Positions 32,030 through 39,011 of a stretch of 41,089 nt of DNA are shown here, in pieces. This DNA is from an uncultured Clostridia bacterium. GTDB taxonomy: Bacteria > Bacillota > Clostridia > Oscillospirales > Acutalibacteraceae. Made by a program: the position numbers and the translations under genes. The stretch covers positions 1 to 41,089 of the forward strand of contig CAMMRL010000018.1 in the NCBI GenBank assembly GCA_946499275.1, read 5' to 3'. The number at the start of each line of letters is the position of its first letter. Position 1 is the stretch's first letter. Under the pieces are notes generated by a model. The model was not told where the DNA came from. It saw only the letters and a list, made by a program, of their open reading frames with translations, and did not search any database.

Positions 32030-33790
32030 TTACAGATAGGGCAACGGATTTACCGGGACGCCGTTGACACGGATCTCGAAATGAAGATGCGGTCCCGTAA
32101 TATTTCCCGTGGCGCCCACGCGGGCAATCATCTGTCCCTGGCTGACCTTCTGCCCAACCCGGACATTGATGCTGCTGCAATGCGCGTACATGGTACGGTA
32201 CCCGCCGCCGTGGTCAACGATGACATACAGGCCGTAACCACCGCCCCAGCCGCTGGCATTCACTTCCACTACGGTGCCACCATCGGCAGCGATGATTGGG
32301 TCGCCATAAACGCCGTTACCGGAAATGTCAATTCCCTTATGAGATTTACCCCAGCGATTTCCAAAGGGTGAAGCCACCATTTTACAACTCGGCAACGGCC
32401 AAATAAACTTACCGGTCGAAATGCCGTCGCCTTGTGCGCTGACGTTCGGATTAACTTTCTTTGCGCCGACAACAATTACTTTTTCCACCGGCTCCTTAAC
32501 AACTTCGGAGGAAAGGATGGTGCGGGACTGTTCCAGCCCGTCCAGATAGGTGACCTCCGCCATAACCCGGCGTTCGCCGTTCTGGCCTTCGGTCTTCACC
32601 TTCTGATAGCCGATATACTGGCTGCTGTCTTCTACCTTTTTGGTCGTATAGCCGATTGACTCCGTATACTCGACTGTACGCACCACCTGTACCCGCAGGT
32701 ACGGCTGCGCCTTCTGGATCAGCACGTCCACATCCGGGAAGATGTTGTCGTCGAACCCGGGATTGAGCGCCCGGAGTTCTTCCAGGCTCATATCGGTCTT
32801 GGCTGCAATGGACAACGGCGCGTCACCCTTGACAATCGTATAATATTTATCCACCATAGTTTCATGGGTAAGGTGCGCCTTCATTTCCTCGGCCGTCTTG
32901 ATGGAGGAAACCGGATACAGCCCCTCCACAATCTCTACATCCTGTACAAATTCAACCCGTTCCTGCGCCCCGTCATCGCTGCGGTAATTGTCCAAGATTC
33001 CATCGAGCACCGCGTCCAATTCGCTGCGGGATTGTACAGAACCTTCAAAATTTCCATCGATATACAAGCCGCTGACCTCTGCGATCGAATCGCTGGAAGA
33101 ACGCAGGATGCTGTCACAGAGCGCCCGTTCATCCATGATGTCGGATTTCGATACCATGGCCAAGGTCATTTTCGGGGCACGCTCCACCTCAAAGGAATTG
33201 TCGGTGTTGATGACTCGGTCGCTGGCCATAGCCGCGGCACTGTCAAACACGGCTTCGTCCGAGATATAACCCAACGTCTCGCCGTTATATTCGAGCGCCA
33301 GTGCAAAGGTCTGATGGCTCCAGAAGTTAATGGTAAACACCAGCGCGCAGACAGCAGCTACCGGAGCCGCCAGATTCAAAAGACTTTTCAGGGCGTGGCG
33401 ATGGCGCCGGACCGCCAAAAAGGGCAGCAAAAGCGCCTGCCCCACCGCATGGAGAGGATGCTCTTGAAACGCCGCCCGCACCCGGCGGACAGCCAACGGG
33501 AACCCTTTGCCAAAGCGCACGGCTTCCGCGCCGATAGCGCGCAAATGCCGCAGGATCAGGAAATCCAGTCCTTTATACAAGAATCGTCCGACTGGGGCCA
33601 GGCAACGAACCAGCCGTTTCCCCGCAAAGCGGATCATGCGGACGGTCTGCACCCCCGTCAGATACGATACAGAATACACAAAATGATAGGCTGTTTTCAA
33701 GCGCGGCCAGACATTGGTTTTCGCAACCCGGCGAAGCAAACGGCCAAACCGCGCGATCCGCTGTGCGATTTCTTTTCCGCTGAATGGCAA
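32030..33790 (-). CDS. Membrane-anchored M23 peptidase with LysM and G5 domains
   Basis: A 586-aa protein that probably cuts peptidoglycan cross-bridges outside the cell. The first ~138 residues are strongly basic and precede a single membrane helix (about 140-157). An extracytoplasmic region of unknown type follows, then LysM (about 315-362, YYTIVKGDAPLSIAAKTDMS) and G5 (about 364-445). The C-terminal M23 domain has zinc ligands in SHKGIDI (H484, D488) and HLHFEI (H568, H570), so it looks active. The start is uncertain. The chosen TTG at 33788-33790 lies seven bases after AGGGAAGGAAG. A TTG at 33839-33841 has no ribosome site. Confidence 0.85.
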   Translation of the reverse strand: MPFSGKEIAQRIARFGRLLRRVAKTNVWPRLKTAYHFVYSVSYLTGVQTVRMIRFAGKRLVRCLAPVGRFLYKGLDFLILRHLRAIGAEAVRFGKGFPLAVRRVRAAFQEHPLHAVGQALLLPFLAVRRHRHALKSLLNLAAPVAAVCALVFTINFWSHQTFALALEYNGETLGYISDEAVFDSAAAMASDRVINTDNSFEVERAPKMTLAMVSKSDIMDERALCDSILRSSSDSIAEVSGLYIDGNFEGSVQSRSELDAVLDGILDNYRSDDGAQERVEFVQDVEIVEGLYPVSSIKTAEEMKAHLTHETMVDKYYTIVKGDAPLSIAAKTDMSLEELRALNPGFDDNIFPDVDVLIQKAQPYLRVQVVRTVEYTESIGYTTKKVEDSSQYIGYQKVKTEGQNGERRVMAEVTYLDGLEQSRTILSSEVVKEPVEKVIVVGAKKVNPNVSAQGDGISTGKFIWPLPSCKMVASPFGNRWGKSHKGIDISGNGVYGDPIIAADGGTVVEVNASGWGGGYGLYVIVDHGGGYRTMYAHCSSINVRVGQKVSQGQMIARVGATGNITGPHLHFEIRVNGVPVNPLPYL

Positions 33791-33910
33791 ACAGCTCACT
33801 TCCTTCCCTGCAAACGATTTCGGCGGAAGGCCTGTCCACAAAAGACGCCTCGGCGCCGATACTTAGCAAACCGGCAGTTTTTAGCCAGCCGTGTTCTGCG
33901 TTTGGAAATA

Positions 33911-33926
33911 GTTACAATCTTGTAAC
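33911..33926. repeat. GTTACAA palindrome at the start of the M23 peptidase transcript
   Basis: GTTACAATCTTGTAAC, perfect seven-base arms with two central bases, within ~15 bp downstream of the -10 box. A third GTTACA half-site (33952-33957) lies in the promoter spacer. The placement fits a repressor operator. It is also similar in flavour, but not in spacing, to the TGTAA half-sites of the WalR cell-wall regulator. Confidence 0.5.
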
Positions 33927-33938
33927 AACCTGTACTCT

Positions 33939-33966
33939 ATTATACTCAAAAGTTACAGGATTGCAA
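33939..33966 (-). promoter_or_regulatory. M23 peptidase promoter
   Basis: TTGCAA, 16 bp, TATAAT on the minus strand. The leader to the chosen TTG is about 140 nt. Confidence 0.7.
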
Positions 33967-34044
33967 CCCTTTCGGAAGAAGTTTATGACTTTATTGTAAA
34001 ATTCTTTCCTCAATTCAAGTGATTGATAGTAAAATTCCACGAAA

Positions 34045-34512
34045 TTATACAGGGTATAACAGCCTAAGGGGAGACCAATTTTCCATAACCTGGATCATCT
34101 TTTTGGCGTAAGTTTTCGCCTTCGGCAGGTCGTGTTCCCGATAATTCCCGCATTCCTCTGCCGAAGCGCCCGGGATTTCCCCTTCGTAATCCGCTATAAA
34201 CGAAAGCGCCTCCCGCGTCAGCTCGATGGCCGTCTCCGGACTGAGCCCCCGGGTGAGGAAATAGAACCCGGTACGGCAGCCCATCGGCCCAAAGTAGATC
34301 ACTCCGTCGCGGTAAGCACTGCTGCGCACATAGGTTGCAAAGAGATGCTCGATGGTATGCATCGCGGCGTTCTCCAGAAACGGAGGAGTATTCGGACGGA
34401 CGAACCGGAGGTCATAAGTGGTTACGTCACCATCCACGCGAGAGGTATACATCCCCGGGGTCAGCCGGGTGTGATCGATTTGAAAACTCGCAATCTTTTC
34501 CAATTTTTCCAT
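34045..34512 (-). CDS. luxS: S-ribosylhomocysteine lyase LuxS
   Basis: LuxS (155 aa) splits S-ribosylhomocysteine into homocysteine and DPD, the precursor of AI-2. It belongs to the activated methyl cycle. The metal ligands H52 and H56 (HTIEH) and C121, and the catalytic C79 in GPMGCRTG, are all present. The start MEKLEKIASFQIDH is typical. The AAAGGAG lies 14 bases before the ATG, unusually far, so translation may be weak. A pfs nucleosidase gene is not in the window. Confidence 0.96.
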   Translation of the reverse strand: MEKLEKIASFQIDHTRLTPGMYTSRVDGDVTTYDLRFVRPNTPPFLENAAMHTIEHLFATYVRSSAYRDGVIYFGPMGCRTGFYFLTRGLSPETAIELTREALSFIADYEGEIPGASAEECGNYREHDLPKAKTYAKKMIQVMENWSPLRLLYPV

Positions 34513-34603
34513 AAAGGATGTCCAATCTCCTTTTTACATATATAATAGGATGACATGAAAAAACGAAAGATACAACCGGCTATCGCCGCCGACCATTGCC
34601 GCG

Positions 34604-35554
34604 TCAGCCCTTGATTTCATAAACGCCCGGCAGGTCGCTGGCAAAGCCGCGGTCCTGCGTGATCTCCTGCATCGACCGGTCGCCGGAAAGCGCGCCGATG
34701 AACTCGATAATCATATCCGCCGCCTCGTTGGCCGCCAGATCGTACAGGTCAAAAAAGCTGTCGGTGCTCACATAATCCTCGTCGAACGGATTTTTCCATT
34801 CCGCATGCTTTTCGTTGGCGTAGTCCCAATCCCCGGTATGGATCGGGCGGAGCAGCGAGGTAGCGAAATGCCCGCCCCGGGTCAGCTTTTCCACCGGACG
34901 GAACAGCAACTTCTGCCGCAGCATGGAACGATCCGTCATGAAAAACAGCGCCTGCCGCATATCGCCGGGCGCATGGGCCAGATGCTCTGCCGACGCATTC
35001 ATCCCGAACAGGCGGGCCAATACCGGCTGATAAAGCCGGCCGACCGACAGATATAAGCCGTCGTGGTCTTTCGGCAGCACCGTCTGCAGCTTGAAATCAC
35101 GGATTAGCCGTCCCGACTCCCGGCGCAGGGTGATGGTATCCAGCGCGCTTTCAATCCGGAAATGGTACTGATGGGCGTTCTTCCCATATCCCGGGTCCGT
35201 CTTTTCCAGCTCCTTCTGCGCCCAATAGATGTACGGGTGGGCGGCGCGGTCCAACGCATAATGGCAGAAAAAGCCCTCCACATAACCGAGCATGGCGTCC
35301 GGCTGACGGCGCTCCGCGCGCAGGACGCGGCGGAACTCTTCAAACAGGCGGGCCGGGCTAACCCGGTGCAGCTTTTTGCCGGCAGCGACCAGGCTCTGCC
35401 CCGGCTCCCACGGCAAGACGCGATGAAAGAAAAAAATATCCGGCCCCTGGGCGCCGATCAGCGCCGCGTCGCGGTCCGCTACTTCGATCCCCGCCTTCTT
35501 TAGTTTGGAAAATACGCGAAGCGCAAATTCATAATGGGTTACCAGGGCAGGCAT
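34604..35554 (-). CDS. Zinc-dependent phospholipase C-like protein
   Basis: A 316-aa protein of the zinc-dependent phospholipase C family, as found uncharacterised in many Clostridia. Candidate metal ligands are H7 in THYEFAL, D39 and H44 in GPDIFFFH, H63, and H98, D102 and H106 in FFCHYALDRAAHPY. There is no signal peptide, so unlike secreted toxins it should be cytoplasmic. The substrate is unknown. The C-terminal third is less conserved by eye. ATG follows GGAGGAA. Confidence 0.8.
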   Translation of the reverse strand: MPALVTHYEFALRVFSKLKKAGIEVADRDAALIGAQGPDIFFFHRVLPWEPGQSLVAAGKKLHRVSPARLFEEFRRVLRAERRQPDAMLGYVEGFFCHYALDRAAHPYIYWAQKELEKTDPGYGKNAHQYHFRIESALDTITLRRESGRLIRDFKLQTVLPKDHDGLYLSVGRLYQPVLARLFGMNASAEHLAHAPGDMRQALFFMTDRSMLRQKLLFRPVEKLTRGGHFATSLLRPIHTGDWDYANEKHAEWKNPFDEDYVSTDSFFDLYDLAANEAADMIIEFIGALSGDRSMQEITQDRGFASDLPGVYEIKG

Positions 35555-35619
35555 GTCCCATTCCTCCTTTTCCGGGAAACATCCGCCGGACAGAACCTCC
35601 GCCGGCGCAGTTTGGCCTT

Positions 35620-35652
35620 ATTATAGCATTAACCCCGGAAAAAGGATGTCAA
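35620..35652 (-). promoter_or_regulatory. Promoter of the phospholipase C-like gene
   Basis: Extended -10 TGCTATAAT on the minus strand. A perfect TTGACA lies 21 bp upstream, too far for ideal spacing, so activity rests mainly on the extended -10. Confidence 0.4.
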
Positions 35653-35732
35653 AAATGCAAACATTAAGAAAATCTACCGATTTCCTAAGGTTTGCCGCCG
35701 TTTGGACACAAAAAACACGAATTCACTTATCT

Positions 35733-36671
35733 TTATATTTGCCAGCCGCCCCAGCGGCCCAATTCCGCGTCCCAGCCCCGCCCATGCAAAAGGGCGGCCA
35801 TATCCTCCGGCAGCGGAGCGGTCAGGACGATTTCCCGTCCGGTTTCGGGATGGGCAAACCGCATCGCCGCGCAGTGAAGGGCATGCCTCGGCAGGGTTTC
35901 TGTATCCTCCCCGTACATCGTATCCCCGGCCAGAGGGTGGCCCAGCCAGGCCATATGCACCCGGATCTGATGGGTGCGCCCGGTTTCGATCCGGACGCGT
36001 ACCAACGAAAAATCGTCGGACGAAGCTAGGGATTCCCAGCGAGTCAAGCAGTATTTGCCCCCCTCTTCCCCCGGCGGGACCACCTCCCGGGTGATGCCGA
36101 AACCCGGCTTGACCCGGATGGGCTGCTCGATCACCCCGCTCCCCTCCAGCCGGCCGAGGACAAGGGCGCGGTATTCCTTTTCCACCCGTGTGCCGCCCGG
36201 GTTGCCGCTCCCCAGCCGGTGGGCGGCGTGGGGATTCTTTGCGGCAAGGAGCAGCCCGCTGGTGTTCCGATCCAACCGATTGATCGGCCGGAAGGCGAAG
36301 GGCGTCCCCTCCCTCTCGTAATGCGCAACAATGGCGGCGGCGAGTGTAGGGCCGTCCTTCCCGGCGGAGGGGTGTCCCGCCAGATACGGCGGCTTGTCCA
36401 CCACCAGCAGGGCTTCGTCCTCATATACTATGGAAAGGGGCAGGTCGGCCGCTTCCACCCGGACGGTATCCGGCGGCATACGCAGCCGCACCGTCTGCCC
36501 GGCGCGCAGGATATCCACGGCGCGCACCGGCGTGCCGTCCGCCGTGATCCCCTCCTCCGTCTGTTTTAAGCGGGCGAACAACCGGGACGATACCCCGCAG
36601 CCCCGGCGGAGGAAATGCTTCACCAGCGCCCCGTCGTATTCCTCCGGCACCGTATAGACGATCACCGGCAT
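35733..36671 (-). CDS. RluA-family rRNA pseudouridine synthase
   Basis: A 312-aa pseudouridine synthase of the RluA/RluD group, which isomerises uridines in rRNA or tRNA. An S4-like N-terminal part (about 10-65) is followed by VVDKPPYLAGHPS and the catalytic motif RLDRNTSGLLL with Asp134. IETGRTHQIRVHMAWLGHPL, the late conserved block, is present. The RNA target cannot be told from sequence. ATG 36669-36671 follows AAAGGGGG, which abuts the T-run of the ilvE terminator. Confidence 0.92.
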   Translation of the reverse strand: MPVIVYTVPEEYDGALVKHFLRRGCGVSSRLFARLKQTEEGITADGTPVRAVDILRAGQTVRLRMPPDTVRVEAADLPLSIVYEDEALLVVDKPPYLAGHPSAGKDGPTLAAAIVAHYEREGTPFAFRPINRLDRNTSGLLLAAKNPHAAHRLGSGNPGGTRVEKEYRALVLGRLEGSGVIEQPIRVKPGFGITREVVPPGEEGGKYCLTRWESLASSDDFSLVRVRIETGRTHQIRVHMAWLGHPLAGDTMYGEDTETLPRHALHCAAMRFAHPETGREIVLTAPLPEDMAALLHGRGWDAELGRWGGWQI

Positions 36672-36686
36672 CGTAATCCCCCTTTA

Positions 36687-36717
36687 CAAAAAACGCCGGG
36701 GAGGTTTCCCCGGCGTT
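36687..36717 (-). terminator. Terminator after ilvE
   Basis: A perfect 11-bp stem AACGCCGGGGA (36692-36702) with 36707-36717, a 4-nt loop, then TTTTTT on the minus strand. It ends only a few bases before the ribosome site of the pseudouridine synthase gene. Confidence 0.85.
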
Positions 36718-36744
36718 CCTGCCCAAAATGGATTTTTTCCACGC

Positions 36745-37812
36745 TTACACCCGGACAACCCAGCCGAACGGGTCCGGGATGCGGCAGTTCTGGATCCCGG
36801 TCAGGGTGTCGTAGAGCTTCTGCGCCGTCTCGCCGATTTTCCCATCGTTGATGACAATATGCTGGTCGTCCACCTTCAATTCGCCAATCGGGGAGATGAC
36901 CGCCGCCGTGCCGGTGCCAAACGCCTCTTCCAGCGTGCCGTTCTTCGCCGCTTCCACCACCTCGTCCAGCGCCAGGCGGCGTTCGCTCACGTTGCAGCCC
37001 CAGGAACGGAGCAGTTCCAGACAGGACATCCGGGTGATGCCGCCGAGGATGCTCCCCTGTAAAGCGGGGGTGACGATTTCCCCGTTAATCTTGAAGAAGA
37101 CGTTCATCGTCCCCACTTCTTCAATATACTTGCGCTCCACGCCGTCCAGCCAGAGCACCTGGGTGTACCCCTGCGCGGCCGCCACATCCTGCGCTTTGAG
37201 GGATGCAGCGTAGTTGCCGCCGGTTTTGGCGAAGCCCATGCCGCCCTTCACGGCGCGGACGTATTCCCGCTCCACATAAATCTTCACCGGGTCCAGCCCT
37301 TCGGGATAATAGGGGCCGACCGGGGAGAGGATGATGACAAACAGCAGGTGGTTGGCCGGGTGCACCCCGACGTGCGCGTCCACCGCGATGATAAACGGGC
37401 GGATGTACAGGGCGTTGCCCTCCCCTTCCGGGATCCAGTCCTGGTCCAGCTTCACCAGTTCCTTTACCGCCTCCACCGCGAATTCCTCGTCAACGCGGGG
37501 AATGCAGAGCCGGTCGTTCGACACGTTCAGCCGGGCCATATTCTTATCCGGGCGGAAAAGCACCACGCCGCCGTCCGGCGCGCGGTAGGCCTTCATGCCC
37601 TCGAAAACCTCCTGCCCATAATGCAGGCACATGGCCGCCGGATCCAGGGAAAGCGGGCCGTACGGGACAATGCGGGGGGCATGCCAGCCTTCGCCGGCGT
37701 CGTAATTCATCAGGAACATATGGTCGGTATAGTAGTTGCCGAAGCCGAGCTTTGTGCTGTCGGTCGGCTTTGGCTTAGGGGATTTGGTGCGTTCCACCGC
37801 GATCGTTTGCAT
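36745..37812 (-). CDS. ilvE: Branched-chain amino acid aminotransferase IlvE
   Basis: IlvE (355 aa) is a fold-type IV PLP enzyme that interconverts Leu, Ile, Val and their 2-oxo acids. The length and segments are of the type II form: FGNYYTDHMFLMNYDAGEGW, GQEVFEGMKAYR, the PLP lysine K196 in GFAKTGGNYAASLKAQ, and EVGTMNVFF. ATG 37810-37812 follows AAAGGA. It is a single-gene unit with a near-consensus promoter and no T-box visible in its short leader. Confidence 0.95.
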   Translation of the reverse strand: MQTIAVERTKSPKPKPTDSTKLGFGNYYTDHMFLMNYDAGEGWHAPRIVPYGPLSLDPAAMCLHYGQEVFEGMKAYRAPDGGVVLFRPDKNMARLNVSNDRLCIPRVDEEFAVEAVKELVKLDQDWIPEGEGNALYIRPFIIAVDAHVGVHPANHLLFVIILSPVGPYYPEGLDPVKIYVEREYVRAVKGGMGFAKTGGNYAASLKAQDVAAAQGYTQVLWLDGVERKYIEEVGTMNVFFKINGEIVTPALQGSILGGITRMSCLELLRSWGCNVSERRLALDEVVEAAKNGTLEEAFGTGTAAVISPIGELKVDDQHIVINDGKIGETAQKLYDTLTGIQNCRIPDPFGWVVRV

Positions 37813-37857
37813 CGATAACCAGTCCTTTCGGTTTTGTCCCGTATTGTTCTTCTACAG

Positions 37858-37886
37858 ATTATAGTCCCGCCGTGCGGAAATTGCAA
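37858..37886 (-). promoter_or_regulatory. ilvE promoter
   Basis: TTGCAA, 17 bp, TATAAT on the minus strand, 46 bp before the ATG. Confidence 0.78.
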
Positions 37887-37927
37887 GAATCGGCAGGGAT
37901 TTTTTCCTGTTTTCCCCCGCAAAGCCC

Positions 37928-37962
37928 AAAAACCGCCGTCCGCGATGCCGCGGGCGGCGGTT
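37928..37962 (-). terminator. Strong terminator 385 bp downstream of the lipoprotein gene
   Basis: A 14-bp stem (37931-37944 with 37949-37962, one G-T pair), a 4-nt loop, then TTTTT on the minus strand. The nearest minus-strand gene upstream ends at 38347. Confidence 0.82.
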
Positions 37963-38346
37963 AATGTACTCTCCTTAATCATTCCCTCAGCCCGCGGCCA
38001 TTCCGGACATCCACACGCAAGGGATACATAGCAGCTTTACAGCGCTTGCGGAAGATGGGAAACCTAAAACGGCAGCGAAAACTTCAGCAGAAGCTTCGTT
38101 ACGCCGCCTTACATCGGACCTTTTTTGAATTTGCCCACGTTGCGGGCTCTCCGCCTTCCAGCCCATTTTCCTCGCACAGCCTTTCCTTTTCTCTCGCCCG
38201 ATTTCGCACTGTACAAGATGCGGCAGGGCTGCCGACGCTTGTGAAGCCGCCCGCGGGATTTTGCCAAACCGGCCCGGGCAAGGGAAAACGCACATGGGAT
38301 TTACGCCCAAAGCGGTTTGCGGCGCAGTGGGCGAGAGAGACGGCCC
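37963..38346 (-). other. 384-bp unexplained stretch, long 3' UTR or RNA gene
   Basis: No gene with a ribosome site is seen on either strand, yet on the minus strand it is bounded by the lipoprotein stop and a strong terminator. It is GC rich with several local inverted segments. It does not match the hallmarks I know for RNase P RNA, tmRNA or 4.5S RNA. A long 3' UTR, an unknown structured RNA or a dispersed repeat are all possible. Confidence 0.4.
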
Positions 38347-38766
38347 TTACGACCGGGCCGCCGCGGGTTCTTTTACAAAGCTCACGCTTCCCTCCGCCTT
38401 TTCGCCGGTCACGATAAATTGATACGTCCCGCTCTCGGTAATCGCGAGGGAAAAGCTGCCGGTCGGCGCATCTTCCTGCTCATACACCGCTTCGCCGTCA
38501 TCTCCCAGCACCTTCACGTCCACTTTTCCGGATTTGCTGACAATATCCACCTGTACTTCATCCCCATCCTCCAACTGCAGGCGGGCGGAATCGGTATCGT
38601 TGAAAACGCTATAGCTCATTTTGAACTGGGAATCATTGCTCGTCCGGCTGCCATTGAATTTTGCCGTGCGACAGGAGACCAGGCAGACCACCGCCGCCAG
38701 CAGAAGCAGCACGGCGGCCAAACTCCTCCCCATCCGGCTTTTGACTATTTTTTCTTCTGTTGGCAT
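38347..38766 (-). CDS. Small lipoprotein of unknown function
   Basis: A 139-aa precursor with a charged start, a hydrophobic segment (about 16-31) and a lipobox LVSC with Cys at 32. The mature ~105 residues are rich in Asp/Ser/Val and likely all-beta. Motifs such as GDEVQVDIVSKSGKVDVKVLG and ITESGTYQFIVTG resemble small extracytoplasmic beta-sandwich domains that read like 'benefit of the membrane' carbohydrate or pre-peptidase modules. I recognise no specific family. ATG follows AAAGGGG. It has its own promoter, divergent from metG. Confidence 0.75.
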   Translation of the reverse strand: MPTEEKIVKSRMGRSLAAVLLLLAAVVCLVSCRTAKFNGSRTSNDSQFKMSYSVFNDTDSARLQLEDGDEVQVDIVSKSGKVDVKVLGDDGEAVYEQEDAPTGSFSLAITESGTYQFIVTGEKAEGSVSFVKEPAAARS

Positions 38767-38802
38767 CCCTTGGTTCCCCTTTACTAAGTTTTTTCGTTTT
38801 TC

Positions 38803-38830
38803 ATTTTACCACATATCCTTTCCCAATCAA
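38803..38830 (-). promoter_or_regulatory. Promoter of the small lipoprotein gene
   Basis: TTGATT, 16 bp, TAAAAT on the minus strand with TGG before the -10 box. Confidence 0.68.
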
Positions 38831-38887
38831 GGGATACGGAAAAGTTTCACCCAATTTTCATTTAAAGAGGAAAACCCGCCTTAGCCC

Positions 38888-38915
38888 TTGTATTTTCCGG
38901 ATAGTCTGGTAAAAT
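38888..38915 (+). promoter_or_regulatory. metG promoter
   Basis: TTGTAT, 16 bp, TAAAAT on the plus strand with TGG before the -10 box. It mirrors the divergent lipoprotein promoter, and the leader is about 90 nt. Confidence 0.68.
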
Positions 38916-39011
38916 ATAAGAATATTCTTCCGTCCGCCCCAGCGGGACGGGACGGCAGTGCAACGCCGCGCGGTGCTTTGGACAAACGCAGCGGCAAGGG
39001 AGGAACGCCAT

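Noticed and set aside
33791..33938. c-di-AMP (ydaO) riboswitch upstream of the M23 peptidase
   Set aside because: Such riboswitches often precede wall hydrolases, but I could not find the conserved blocks in this leader.
37987..38310. A 107-codon minus-strand open frame after the lipoprotein gene
   Set aside because: No ribosome site and random-looking composition rich in Cys, Arg and Pro. It overlaps an equally long plus-strand frame.
38916..39011. T-box leader upstream of metG
   Set aside because: The ~90-nt leader is too short and lacks the T-box sequence.
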